In this document: one piece after another, positions 8,450 through 16,667 of the stretch
How positions within the stretch are numbered: the stretch's first letter is position 1
Layout: each line of letters opens with the position of its first letter
Assembly (NCBI GenBank): GCA_946403085.1
Contig: CAMIYM010000005.1
Location: 148,594-212,593 of the forward strand
Source: an uncultured Clostridia bacterium
Lineage (GTDB): Bacteria > Bacillota > Clostridia > Saccharofermentanales > Saccharofermentanaceae
Reading direction: 5' to 3'
Length of the DNA stretch: 64,000 nt
Notes under the pieces: model-generated
What the model was told of the DNA's origin: nothing
The model's input: only the letters and a program-made list of their open reading frames with translations
The model's database searches: none
Translations under genes and position numbers: made by a program

Positions 8450-8486
8450 TTGCGCCCTGTATCGCCGGCATGCTAAAATTTCTTTA
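8450..8486 (+). promoter_or_regulatory. Promoter predicting a leaderless carboxylesterase mRNA
   Basis: TTGCGC (8450-8455) and TAAAAT (8474-8479) are 18 bp apart. The -10 box ends exactly 6 bases before ATG 8486, so transcription should begin at or next to the A of the start codon, and no Shine-Dalgarno is present. Confidence 0.55.
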
Positions 8487-9838
8487 TGAATTATGCACGG
8501 ACGGTCGCAACTGAATACGGTCTTGTACGAGGCATCGTCAGAGACGGGTGCGAGGAATACCTTGGAATCCCGTACGCACAGCCTCCTGTTGGCGAGCTCG
8601 CATTCAAGCACCCCGTTCCGCCCGAACCCTGGGACGGCGTCAAGGACGCTGTAAGAGGCTCTATCAATCCTGTTCAGGGCAAGGGAAGATCCACGATATT
8701 ATTTGACGGCAGGGACTGCCTTTACATGAACATCTTCGTGCCTCAAGGTCTCGCTCCTGACGCACCGGTAATGGTATGGTTCTACGGCGGCTCTTATGCG
8801 AACGGCGGTGTCGGCAGATTCAGGGAAGACGGCGACGAACTCTCATACGACATGGCGCTCTTTGCCAAAGAGACGAAGACCGTCTGCGTTAACTTCAATT
8901 ACAGACTTAATCTTGAAGGCTTCTGCAACCTTCATTTCCTTGATAAGAACTTCGATCAGAATAACGGACTTTTCGATCAGATCATGGCGCTGAAATTCGT
9001 CAGAAATAACATCCACCGCTTCGGCGGAAATGCCGATAACGTGACGGTTTTCGGGCAGTCGGCAGGCGCAGCATGCATGCTCGCGTTAATGGGAGATCCT
9101 GAGACCTCTGACCTGTTCGACAAGGCTATCGTGCAGTCGGCGTGCGTCGACTCCTTCTGGACCGAGAAGCAGAGCCAGCGGTTAACGATGAAATACTTAG
9201 GCTTCTTAGGCGTCGGAACAACTCCTTCTGAGCTTGCGCGGCTCAAGGATATCGATATCGCACTGGTGCACGAGGCAAATGCCAAGCTGCGCCAGCTCGT
9301 ATTACGCGAGGGCAATTCGAACTGCTGCTTCTCACCCACCATAGACGGCGTCACTATCAAGGACGCACCGGGCGAACTTGCCAAGAACTTCGATAAGCCT
9401 CTCCTGATCGGCACGACGAGTCAGGAAGGCGACCTCTTCGTAAAGAATATCCCGGACCTTCTGATGCCCCTGGCAGCCTACTGGTTCAAGTTCAAGTTCA
9501 GGCCGGGCAAGGGCGCGCACCGCTATATGGCAGATGACTTCACGGCAAAGTTCTACAGGGAGCCTGCAAGAGATATCGCCCGCCACCTGAAGGGCAGTTC
9601 ATGGGTCTACGAATACCGCTATCAGACGCCCGACATGATCAAGCGCCAGGCAGGATGCTGCCACGCATGCGAGCTTCCTGTTCTTTTCGGAAGGTCAAAC
9701 GATTACATCAGCATTGAAGATCCGGTCTCAAGGCGCGTCGGCGAGAAGATGCGCGAGATCTGGGGCGAATTTGCGTACAACGGATCGCTTTCATGGAAGA
9801 TGTTCAAGGATGAGGAAGTCGTAAAAGCAATAGATTAA
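8486..9838 (+). CDS. Type B carboxylesterase
   Basis: A 450-residue alpha/beta hydrolase of the carboxylesterase/cholinesterase family, somewhat shorter than the usual 500. The family opening YLGIPYAQPPVGEL is at 25-38, the oxyanion FYGGSY at 99-104, and the nucleophile elbow GQSAGA at 190-195 with Ser192. Glu314 (SQEGD) and His393 (CCHACELP) complete the triad. No signal peptide is seen, so it acts in the cytoplasm on carboxylic esters; the physiological ester is unknown. It has its own promoter close to the ATG, separate from the preceding operon. Confidence 0.93.
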   Translation: MNYARTVATEYGLVRGIVRDGCEEYLGIPYAQPPVGELAFKHPVPPEPWDGVKDAVRGSINPVQGKGRSTILFDGRDCLYMNIFVPQGLAPDAPVMVWFYGGSYANGGVGRFREDGDELSYDMALFAKETKTVCVNFNYRLNLEGFCNLHFLDKNFDQNNGLFDQIMALKFVRNNIHRFGGNADNVTVFGQSAGAACMLALMGDPETSDLFDKAIVQSACVDSFWTEKQSQRLTMKYLGFLGVGTTPSELARLKDIDIALVHEANAKLRQLVLREGNSNCCFSPTIDGVTIKDAPGELAKNFDKPLLIGTTSQEGDLFVKNIPDLLMPLAAYWFKFKFRPGKGAHRYMADDFTAKFYREPARDIARHLKGSSWVYEYRYQTPDMIKRQAGCCHACELPVLFGRSNDYISIEDPVSRRVGEKMREIWGEFAYNGSLSWKMFKDEEVVKAID

Positions 9839-9901
9839 GGCTTTTACCGAACAACCTCCCTCCTTTATGTGCGAGTTTGTTTTTATCCCTTATATTTGCA
9901 T

Positions 9902-9950
9902 TAACCTTCTACTATAATAGGTTAGTGGCTTCGTGCCCCAAACGGAGGAG
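9902..9950 (+). promoter_or_regulatory. Promoter and Rrf2-type operator of regulator gene
   Basis: A consensus TATAAT lies at 9913-9918. It sits inside the inverted repeat TAACCT (9902-9907) / AGGTTA (9919-9924) with an 11-bp centre, a shape like IscR/CymR-type boxes. This supports autorepression. GGAGGAG (9944-9950) precedes ATG 9956. The -35 is weak. Confidence 0.6.
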
Positions 9951-9955
9951 ATAAT

Positions 9956-10372
9956 ATGGTTGTTTCAACAAAAGGCCGCTACGCACTCCGCGTAGTTATA
10001 GATATCGCAAAGTACGGCAAGAACGGTTATGTCACATTAAGCGGCATCGCCGAAAGACAGGGTCTGTCCGAGAAGTATCTCGAGTCGATCATAAAGATGC
10101 TCGTACAAAAAGGCCTGGTAATCGGCCTCAGAGGCAAGAACGGCGGCTACAAGCTCGCCAAGGATGCCAAGGAGATCACCGCATGGGACATCATCTCCGT
10201 CACAGAGAACGACTTCTATGTCGTCGCATGCATGGACCCCAACGCACCCATGTGCGACCGCGTCGACAAATGCGTAACCCTCCCCATGTGGAAAGACTTC
10301 AGCGTAGAGATGGAGAAGTTCTTTAAGAAGTACACGATAGCCGAACTCGCCGAGAAGGAACTGGCGCAGTAA
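9956..10372 (+). CDS. Rrf2-family regulator with IscR-like cysteines
   Basis: A 138-residue winged-helix repressor. Residues 1-75 contain the Rrf2 helix-turn-helix (VSTKGRYALR start, LSEKYLESI recognition region, LRGKNGGYKLA wing). Cys92, Cys100 and Cys106 are spaced C-x7-C-x5-C, as in the iron-sulfur ligand set of IscR/NsrR, so it could sense Fe-S status, iron, or nitric oxide; this is inference. An inverted repeat over its own -10 suggests autoregulation. A terminator follows at 10404. No isc/suf genes are in the window. Confidence 0.92.
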   Translation: MVVSTKGRYALRVVIDIAKYGKNGYVTLSGIAERQGLSEKYLESIIKMLVQKGLVIGLRGKNGGYKLAKDAKEITAWDIISVTENDFYVVACMDPNAPMCDRVDKCVTLPMWKDFSVEMEKFFKKYTIAELAEKELAQ

Positions 10373-10403
10373 GGGTCTTTATTAGTTTGCGCGATTTTTG
10401 AAG

Positions 10404-10440
10404 GCAGTTCGCTCTCCGGTGGGGGCGGGCTGCTTTTTTA
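10404..10440 (+). terminator. Terminator after Rrf2 gene
   Basis: GCAGTTCGC (10404-10412) pairs with GCGGGCTGC (10425-10433) through seven Watson-Crick pairs and two G-T wobbles, and is followed by seven T. Confidence 0.75.
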
Positions 10441-10445
10441 TAGCT

Positions 10446-10557
10446 GGTGACGATTTGGTGACGGCAGAGGCTGAAATCGTCACCATTTTCGTCACCAAAG
10501 CCCCAAAATGCACGAAATGGTGTCGGATTTGTGGTTTTACGTCACCATTTCGTCACC
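10446..10557 (+). repeat. Inverted word cluster GGTGACG / CGTCACC
   Basis: GGTGACG occurs at 10446 and 10457; its complement CGTCACC occurs at 10478, 10490, 10540 and 10551. The doubled words face each other and can form a long hairpin (10446-10496); a second hairpin has 11-bp perfect arms, ACGAAATGGTG (10512-10522) and CACCATTTCGT (10543-10553). The region lies between the convergent genes ending at 10372 and 10889. No coding function is seen; the frame at 10398-10619 has no homology I recognise. Confidence 0.85.
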
Positions 10558-10581
10558 ACGCGCTAATCGCGGGGAAATGTG

Positions 10582-10615
10582 CGGACACAAATGGCATTTC
10601 CGGTGGATGTGTCCG
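10582..10615 (+). repeat. 8-18-8 dyad CGGACACA / TGTGTCCG (single copy)
   Basis: CGGACACA (10582-10589) and TGTGTCCG (10608-10615) flank an 18-base centre. The same 34-bp element occurs three times at 22701-22882. The 23 bases upstream (CGCGCTAATCGCGGGGAAATG and following) also match those upstream of the third copy there, so this is a dispersed family. Confidence 0.9.
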
Positions 10616-10651
10616 ATAGCCGCCCCTTTCCCATCTCTTGGAAGGCAGTTC

Positions 10652-10760
10652 ACTTTTTAGGCAACTTTTTTCGCGTTTTTGTTGACTGAAATGTTGATTT
10701 TGGGCGAAAGTCGACTTTTTATGCAACTTTTTTCCGGAAAATGTTGACTGAAAAGTTGCA
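10652..10760 (+). repeat. 62-bp tandem repeat, GCAAC / GTTGAC words
   Basis: ACTTTTTAGGCAACTTTTTT at 10652 recurs with one change at 10714, and GTTGACTGAA at 10681 recurs at 10743, both offset by exactly 62. The second unit closes a hairpin TGCAACTTTT (10722-10731) / AAAAGTTGCA (10751-10760). A related pair of units with the same 62-bp offset lies at 22998. Confidence 0.85.
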
Positions 10761-10762
10761 TT

Positions 10763-10860
10763 GGCCGGTAACACATATCCGGAACCTGGGCAGCAATAAT
10801 CCTCGGCCGGTAACACATATCCGGAACCTGGCGCAGCAATAATCCCCGGCCGGTAACGCC
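10763..10860 (+). repeat. 42/43-bp tandem repeat, 2.3 copies
   Basis: Two near-identical units start GGCCGGTAACACATATCCGG at 10763 and 10805, with a third partial start at 10848. Each unit contains CCGG-flanked half-sites. The stretch 10373-10888 holds only this, the other repeats and the terminator. Confidence 0.9.
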
Positions 10861-10888
10861 CGCATTTACAGCAGAAAGCAGTCCGCCC

Positions 10889-12229
10889 TTACAGTCCTCT
10901 CGCCTTAAGTCCCTGAACGACGCCGACGTAGAATTCGCGGATGTCGAAGCCGTCGATGTTCTCGCGGTTTAAGTCGATCATGTCGGCGTGTGAGATGCCG
11001 CGCAGGCCTTTGTTCGTAAGGAAATGGTAGTCGGAACCCCACTGGAAGGAGTCCTCGCCGACGAGGCCGTCGTTGTAGCCGTCGAAGTGCTTTACGAAGT
11101 GGTAGCTCATGTTCAAAGGGAACTTGCCGCTCGTCGCGTGGTTCAGCTTTGAACCGAAGCTCTGAGTGTAGATGTTATCGAACTGGTAAGCCATCGGCTC
11201 CATCTGCTTGTTGAGGCGCTCGACGCCCGCTTTGGTAAGGTCGGTTACGGCCTTGATGAAGTCAGGGTTGTTGTCGCCTGCGAGCTTCGCGCCCTTGTTA
11301 TAGGCGGCAGCTACGGTGTTGCGCAGGTTCTCGGGTGCCTTGTTCATTAAGTACTCGGCGAATTCGCAGCCGTGGTGCGGCGTGTTGATCGTGGTCAAAG
11401 AAGCGACGTAAGGCGCCATGCCGAGCATGGAGATGCAGTATCTTGAGTCGAGGCCGCCCTTACTGTGGGCGATGATGTTGACCTTCTCGGCGCCCGTCTC
11501 TTCGAGGCAGCGCACGATGGATGACTTGAGCTGAAGGGCGCATGTCGGGACGTCGCCTGCTGATTCCTGGCCGCCGTAGTAGATGGTGGCGCCGTTCTTG
11601 ATGAGTTCGGCAGGGACACGGCCCCAGTAATTCAGGTGCTCTGAATCACGGAAGAAAACGCCGTGGACCATGAGGATCGGGTACTTGGTCTTGCAGACCT
11701 GATCGGCTTTTCGAGCTTCGTCACGCCAGTAACGCTGGCTCTCTTCACGGACTTCCCTGCCCGCGATCTTGACGATTATTGAGAGTACGAAGAGATTCGC
11801 GATGGGGATCATGCCGCAGAAGATTCCGAGGAGCCTCTTGCTGATGCCGATCTGCTTTGAAGTCAGGTAGACGATTATTATGCCCGTCCAGAAGTATGCG
11901 TTAAGAAGGCCGACCGTGACACATGCGTAGACGATTATTGGCGTCCAGCCGATGTCTTCAACGAAGAGCAAGGATACGATGAACGCAGGGATCACCACGA
12001 GCAGTGTGAACGGGAAGACAGACAGGATCGTGTTGCCATAAGAACAGATCTTAAGTCTCGCGCCGGCGATGCCTTTCGCATACTGGCCGGGAAAAATGAA
12101 GGCCAGTACTGCGAGGATCACGGTCAGTGCTATGAACCAGTAACTGATAAGGTACAGGAACGGGCTTAAGCAAGCTGCGGTGATAAAGATCCCGTCAAAG
12201 ACTTTTACAACCGGTCTTTCCTTAAACAT
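10889..12229 (-). CDS. Membrane-anchored lipase-like alpha/beta hydrolase
   Basis: A 446-residue protein. Residues 10-165 hold about four to five transmembrane helices. The rest is a triacylglycerol-lipase-like hydrolase: PILMVHGVFF (about 193-202) is the oxyanion strand, IIAHSKGGLDSRY holds the nucleophile Ser, TINTPHHGC follows, and a late His in ISHADMIDL is a candidate catalytic residue. The GxSxG Gly is replaced by Ala (AHSKG), common in bacterial lipases of this group. The domain order suggests a hydrolase tethered to the membrane. AGAGGT precedes the ATG. It lies downstream of the MoxR-VWA operon in the same direction, 48 bp after it. Confidence 0.85.
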   Translation of the reverse strand: MFKERPVVKVFDGIFITAACLSPFLYLISYWFIALTVILAVLAFIFPGQYAKGIAGARLKICSYGNTILSVFPFTLLVVIPAFIVSLLFVEDIGWTPIIVYACVTVGLLNAYFWTGIIIVYLTSKQIGISKRLLGIFCGMIPIANLFVLSIIVKIAGREVREESQRYWRDEARKADQVCKTKYPILMVHGVFFRDSEHLNYWGRVPAELIKNGATIYYGGQESAGDVPTCALQLKSSIVRCLEETGAEKVNIIAHSKGGLDSRYCISMLGMAPYVASLTTINTPHHGCEFAEYLMNKAPENLRNTVAAAYNKGAKLAGDNNPDFIKAVTDLTKAGVERLNKQMEPMAYQFDNIYTQSFGSKLNHATSGKFPLNMSYHFVKHFDGYNDGLVGEDSFQWGSDYHFLTNKGLRGISHADMIDLNRENIDGFDIREFYVGVVQGLKARGL

Positions 12230-12277
12230 AAGAATTACCTCTTAAAACAACTTTACGGAACTGATTATACAGCCTTT

Positions 12278-13303
12278 TTACCAGCTTGCAGAATCGCCTG
12301 TGTTGTAGTTGTTGTCGCCGTTGTTGCCACCGCCGCCATTACGCTCCTTGTTGGCATCGTCCTGAATGCCCTTGATGCGCTCGGCAGGTGTCTTGGTAGG
12401 CTCACCCTGACCCTGTCCGCCAGGTGTAGGCGTAGGTGTACCTTCGCCCTGACCTCCGGGTGTAGGTGTCGGAGTACCTGTGCCTTCTCCGCCTGGAGTA
12501 GGTGTAGGTGTACCTGTGCCTTCGCCGCTCGGTGTAGGTGTAGGCGTGCCATTCTCGTTACCGGGTGTCGGAGTAGGTGTCTCTCCACCGGGTGTGGGTG
12601 TAGGTGTATCTTCTCCGCTGGGAGTAGGAGTAGGTGTGTCCTCTCCGCTGGGTGTAGGCGTAGGTGTATCTTCTCCGCTAGGCGTCGGTGTCGGAGTAGG
12701 AGTCTCTGTAGCATCCGCATCGGGCTTAGGTGAAGGTGTCGGAGTTGCAGAAGGAGCATTCGGATCCGGGGAAGGCGTCGGCGTATCTGTAGGTGTCGGC
12801 GTCGGCGGATTCTCGTACTGATTCTTCAGGTCTTCGATGAACTGGTTGATCTCGTTATAGAGCTTCTGTGCAGCATAGTAGTGACCGTCGTTTTTCTCGG
12901 TCGCACAGCCCTTCTCGGAAAGGATGCTCTTAGCTGTCTCACAGATCTCGATGGTGTCCTTATAGTTATCTTCGTTAATCGTCTTAACGTCGATAGGTGT
13001 TACATAGGACAGGGCATAGTTAACTCTGATCTTGCAGTCGTAGGGATCTTCAGGTCTTAAGTTAAGAGCAGTCTGGTACTCCTCCTTGGCCTTCTGGTAA
13101 TCGCCTAACTTATAGAAGACGTTTCCTCTGTTGAAGTTGTTGATGTAAGGCTGTGTGAAGCCTAAGAATCCCAACTCGTTCTGCTGGAATACTCCCGCAT
13201 CAAACTTTTCGATGAGGTTTCTGTTGCCATAGTAGTTAACGAGGAGAATACCGAGGAATAACGCGGTAACGATCCAGATTGAAATAGCTATCTTCTTTGC
13301 CAT
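12278..13303 (-). CDS. TPR-like membrane protein with Thr-Pro-rich repeat tail
   Basis: A 341-residue protein, the last gene of the MoxR-VWA operon. A transmembrane helix at 5-24 anchors it. Residues 55-90 contain a TPR-like motif (GNVFYKLGDYQKAKEEYQTAL), as in BatC/BatE partners of VWA proteins. Residues 165-308 are low-complexity repeats of TPTPTPSGE and TPTPTPGGE type, and the tail is Gly/Asn-rich. The TP-rich part is probably an extended linker or O-glycosylated stalk outside the membrane; this is inference. GGAGG precedes the ATG, 4 bases after the upstream stop. The repeat length may vary between strains by slippage. Confidence 0.85.
   Translation of the reverse strand: MAKKIAISIWIVTALFLGILLVNYYGNRNLIEKFDAGVFQQNELGFLGFTQPYINNFNRGNVFYKLGDYQKAKEEYQTALNLRPEDPYDCKIRVNYALSYVTPIDVKTINEDNYKDTIEICETAKSILSEKGCATEKNDGHYYAAQKLYNEINQFIEDLKNQYENPPTPTPTDTPTPSPDPNAPSATPTPSPKPDADATETPTPTPTPSGEDTPTPTPSGEDTPTPTPSGEDTPTPTPGGETPTPTPGNENGTPTPTPSGEGTGTPTPTPGGEGTGTPTPTPGGQGEGTPTPTPGGQGQGEPTKTPAERIKGIQDDANKERNGGGGNNGDNNYNTGDSASW
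12380..12808 (-). repeat. Coding minisatellite for Thr-Pro repeats
   Basis: Tandem degenerate 24-30-bp units encode TPTPTP followed by SGE, GGE or GGQ. The antisense frame appears as a Val-Gly-rich open frame and is a shadow. Confidence 0.9.
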
Positions 13304-13306
13304 ACG

Positions 13307-14257
13307 TCACACCCTCCTCTTTACGCTTATGAATTCATAAGCGATGAGTACTGCGAGCGGAATGACAAACCAATAGTATGTATCGGCATATCCGTACTCG
13401 GTTGATTCTTCCTGCTCGGCGTCGAGAAGCTTTAAGGACTTCTCGATCGTGGGATCGATATCTTCAGAGCTGCTCATGTGGACGTAATCGAGCTTCAGAT
13501 CCTTGGAGAGCTGCTTTAAGTTCTTCTCATCGATCTTGGAGACAGCGGGCTTATAAGGCCAGTCTCTCTTATCCTCAACGAGGACTGTCTCATCGTGCAT
13601 CTCATCGTAGTAGTGCATCTGGCCGCCCTTAGCCGTGCCGTAACCCATTACTGCACCGCCTTCAACGCCTTCTGCGATTCCTTCGAAAGACTCGAGCTTG
13701 TGGTCGTCTGTATTCTCACCGTCTGTCAAGAAGAATACGACAACGTGGCCGTCGTTAAGCATCTTGGCATCGTTGATCATCTGGCCTAAGAGTTCCTTGC
13801 AGCAGTTGATGTTCGTACCTGTCGCATGGTAATCGACGATAGGCTTTATGGCGTCGACGCATGTCTTAACATATGTGCAGTCGTCGGTAAACGGCGTAAC
13901 CAAGTTAACGTCGTTATTAAAGTCGATGACGCAGAACTTGGCTCCGGTCAGGGTCTTCGTGATGTATTCGATATCTTCCTTGGCGCCTTCCATTCTGGTC
14001 TTTCCGCCATGGTCTTCTGCCTGCATGCTGAGCGTGTCATCCAACACGATGATGCAGTAGCAGTTAAGCTTCTGTCTCATGACCTTGACCTCATTGGAGA
14101 CGTACATGGGTCTTAAGTTGATCGCGAAAAGAAGCAGCACCATGATGATCTGCCTGATGTAAGGGATAATGCCTTTTCGCTTAATGACCAGAAGGACAAT
14201 GCAGATGATGGCCATTAACCAGATGGGGATTATAGGTTCAAACTTAAACTGGTCCAT
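13307..14257 (-). CDS. VWA-domain membrane protein (BatA/BatB-like)
   Basis: A 316-residue protein with two N-terminal transmembrane helices (about 9-26 and 34-50), a von Willebrand A domain (about 65-270) and a C-terminal helix (about 292-310). The metal site usually DxSxS reads DDTLS here, a Ser-to-Thr change; FLTDGEN provides the later Asp. Bat-type proteins work with a MoxR ATPase and DUF58 protein in envelope stress and aerotolerance in other bacteria. It follows the second VWA gene by 4 bp and precedes the TPR gene by 3 bp. Confidence 0.9.
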   Translation of the reverse strand: MDQFKFEPIIPIWLMAIICIVLLVIKRKGIIPYIRQIIMVLLLFAINLRPMYVSNEVKVMRQKLNCYCIIVLDDTLSMQAEDHGGKTRMEGAKEDIEYITKTLTGAKFCVIDFNNDVNLVTPFTDDCTYVKTCVDAIKPIVDYHATGTNINCCKELLGQMINDAKMLNDGHVVVFFLTDGENTDDHKLESFEGIAEGVEGGAVMGYGTAKGGQMHYYDEMHDETVLVEDKRDWPYKPAVSKIDEKNLKQLSKDLKLDYVHMSSSEDIDPTIEKSLKLLDAEQEESTEYGYADTYYWFVIPLAVLIAYEFISVKRRV

Positions 14258-14261
14258 CTGA

Positions 14262-15302
14262 TCACACTTTCAGGATGAATGCCAGGGCAAGCATGAGAGC
14301 CAGAGAGAAAAGTAGTATCTTGAAAGGCTTCTCGGGAAGCTCATTCTCGATGATCTCATACTGCGTGTCATCCAAAGCTGCCATCTGCTTTCTCAAGTTG
14401 GCAACTATATTGTCTACTACGTCGTCATCTTCGCCGTACCAGAAAGATCCGCCCGTTCCTTCAACGGTCTCCTGCATCATCTTTCTGTCGACGTCCTTCA
14501 TTATCTCTGTGCCGATTCCGAAGACTGTGATTCCTCTTTCCTGGCACATCTTGCCTGCTTCGGGGAGAGTGACGATCTCGTCTCCGATTACGGCATTGTC
14601 GTTGTCACTTGTAAATATGATGATCCTCGTACGGTCAGGCTTCTCCTCAACATCGTAGAAATCCAGAGATGCTGCGGCAAGGCCTTCACCGATAATTGAA
14701 GAACCTCTCTCAGGCCATCCGACGATCGTTCCGTTCTCGATAAATGCCTGTGCCTCAAGGTACTTCTGTGAGTAGAGGATCCTGTTGTGCTGCATGTCTA
14801 TACGCATCTGCAGGCCTTCCTTGATCCTGTCCAGAGTACGGAGGATGTACTGGTAGTCGTTCGTAAGGGGGCAGAGAAGGACCGGTGAAGTATTGAAGAT
14901 TACGATACCGAATCTCTCGCCGTTAAGTTCCTTTACGATGTTTTCGAGCTTGTCGATAAGTGTCTCATTAAGAACGTCAACCGAGCTCGAGATATCGAGG
15001 CAGAGGATGATGTCCCTGTTATAGTTTGCGAGCTGCTTGGACTCTGTCTTGTAAGGTCTTGCCATAAGGAAGCCTGACAGAACGAGGCTCGCGATGATCG
15101 AAATGATAAGTGCATACTTAAGGACGTTGTACCAGACGACTCTCGCCTTGAACATCGCTTCTTTCCTCAAGTATTCAGGCAGGTAAGCCTTCTTACCGCC
15201 GCTGTATTTCCTGCGCAGTCTGAACGTGATAAAAGCAGCAATAATGCAAACCACTGCCACGCCCGCGCAAATATATAAAGCTAAGGGGTTCTTCAGTTCC
15301 AT
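14262..15302 (-). CDS. VWA-domain membrane protein (BatA-like)
   Basis: A 346-residue protein with an N-terminal transmembrane helix at 8-27, a second at 62-83, a VWA domain (about 97-310) and a C-terminal helix (about 328-345). The metal ion-dependent site is intact: LDISSSV matches DxSxS, and FTSDNDN and the Thr region follow. The start overlaps the preceding gene by 10 bp, indicating coupled translation. It likely forms a complex with the other VWA protein in the membrane. Confidence 0.9.
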   Translation of the reverse strand: MELKNPLALYICAGVAVVCIIAAFITFRLRRKYSGGKKAYLPEYLRKEAMFKARVVWYNVLKYALIISIIASLVLSGFLMARPYKTESKQLANYNRDIILCLDISSSVDVLNETLIDKLENIVKELNGERFGIVIFNTSPVLLCPLTNDYQYILRTLDRIKEGLQMRIDMQHNRILYSQKYLEAQAFIENGTIVGWPERGSSIIGEGLAAASLDFYDVEEKPDRTRIIIFTSDNDNAVIGDEIVTLPEAGKMCQERGITVFGIGTEIMKDVDRKMMQETVEGTGGSFWYGEDDDVVDNIVANLRKQMAALDDTQYEIIENELPEKPFKILLFSLALMLALAFILKV

Positions 15303-15781
15303 TCAGCCACCAGTCTCCTTGATTTTTCCAAAGACGCTCTAACGTCACCTTCTGAAATCTTATCGAATTCAGGCTTATAGTATTCTCCGACGAGCATTGT
15401 GAGTTCCTTGAACTCAGTGTTGCTGATCTCGGCAAGAGTAAACTTGTCGACTTCCGTTCCGGTCGCCTTGTAAACGAATTCTCTTACGACCTTACTCATG
15501 CCCTCATATGCAGGTCTGATCTTTGTAGTGTCCTGATTGTAGGAAGCTTCGATCTTATCCAAAGCAGCAAGATACTGCGTCTTGAGCTTTGCGATATCCG
15601 GCTTTACAAAGACCGGTTCTTCCACAACCTTCTCCTTGGTCTTTACCTTGAGGTTCTTAAGGACACCATAGAGGAACATGCCAATGATGAGGAGAGTGAG
15701 GAGGCCAAGAACGACTCCCGTGATAAGTATCGGAAGCGAAGAATAATCAAATAATCTTCTTAAATCAATCGTTGTCGGCAT
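15293..15781 (-). CDS. Small membrane protein of MoxR-VWA operon (DUF4381-like)
   Basis: A 162-residue protein with one transmembrane helix at about 17-40 and a cytoplasmic helical domain (KPDIAKLKTQYLAAL, KVVREFVYKATG, FTLAEISNTEF). The position between DUF58 and VWA genes and the helix-plus-domain plan match DUF4381-type proteins of such operons; I assign this by context and layout, not by a decisive motif. It overlaps the next gene. Confidence 0.7.
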   Translation of the reverse strand: MPTTIDLRRLFDYSSLPILITGVVLGLLTLLIIGMFLYGVLKNLKVKTKEKVVEEPVFVKPDIAKLKTQYLAALDKIEASYNQDTTKIRPAYEGMSKVVREFVYKATGTEVDKFTLAEISNTEFKELTMLVGEYYKPEFDKISEGDVRASLEKSRRLVAEWN

Positions 15782-15785
15782 ATCT

Positions 15786-16667
15786 TTAATTCACACTCTT
15801 ATTCTTTTCGAGAAGTTCGGCGATCTTACCGTCGACTCTTTCGGCCGTATCGACCTCGACCCACGGGATGCCGCTTCTGTTAAGCTTCTTGATAGCGTCA
15901 GCTTTCATCTGTTCCTGAAGCACCTTCTGCTTCTTCCTGATGGCTTTGCTCTGCGATAAGAAAGGCGGGATATAGCCCTTGTCGTAAACGTTATAGACCT
16001 TCTTACCGAAGATGTCGCCGTCGCTGACATTGATGAGGAGCACATCGTGTACCATGGTGATCTGTCCCAAAAGGTTATCTGAAAGCTTCAAGATACCCTC
16101 TGTATCAGTGACCATGACGATGATCATGCGCCTTTTGATGTTGTGCATTATATAGCTCAGGATGCCGTTAAGATCAGACTTGTTCTCAGGAGTTAGGCAC
16201 TTGGCATAGCCTTCAAGAAGGAATTCCAGGTTAAGGAAACCAGTCTTGAAAGGTGATCTTTCCATCTTCTCATCGTGATAGTAAAGACCTGATACATAGT
16301 CGCCGTTGTCCGTAACCATGTAAGCAAGAGTACCGCCGGCCATAAGGGCAACTTCGCCCTTCTCCTCACCGGTCTTAGTCTCAGCGAGCATTCTTCTGTT
16401 CGCGTCCATGACCAGCATGATATTGTGTCTCTTCTCGGCGATATACTGCCTGACAAGGACCTTCTGGGATCTGGAAGTCGCCTTCCAGTCGATATCCTTG
16501 ATATCATCTCCGGGCACGTACTCACGGAGCTCATCAAAGTTCATACTTCTTCCCTTATAGATGGAGTTGTATGAACCGTCGAGAACTCTGCTCGTAGCCT
16601 TGTCCGTAGCTATGGTCTTATAACGCTTCAGCCCGAACTTAATTTTCGAGACGTAGTCTAAGTTCAT
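15786..16667 (-). CDS. DUF58 protein
   Basis: A 293-residue cytoplasmic protein. The DUF58 signature is clear at about residues 30-75: GRSMNFDELREYVPGDD, then DIDWKATSRSQKVLVRQY. The rest has a VWA-like fold (LVMDANRRM, MVTDTEGI). DUF58 proteins are encoded next to MoxR ATPases and VWA proteins and are thought to act in their assembly. It overlaps the MoxR gene end by 4 bp. Confidence 0.93.
   Translation of the reverse strand: MNLDYVSKIKFGLKRYKTIATDKATSRVLDGSYNSIYKGRSMNFDELREYVPGDDIKDIDWKATSRSQKVLVRQYIAEKRHNIMLVMDANRRMLAETKTGEEKGEVALMAGGTLAYMVTDNGDYVSGLYYHDEKMERSPFKTGFLNLEFLLEGYAKCLTPENKSDLNGILSYIMHNIKRRMIIVMVTDTEGILKLSDNLLGQITMVHDVLLINVSDGDIFGKKVYNVYDKGYIPPFLSQSKAIRKKQKVLQEQMKADAIKKLNRSGIPWVEVDTAERVDGKIAELLEKNKSVN

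Noticed and set aside
10398..10816. Open frames in the convergent gap (both strands)
   Set aside because: They run through tandem and inverted repeats, lack Shine-Dalgarno sites, and resemble no protein family.
12480..12821. Val-Gly-rich open frame opposite the Thr-Pro repeats
   Set aside because: It is the antisense shadow of the repeat region and has no ribosome site or homology.
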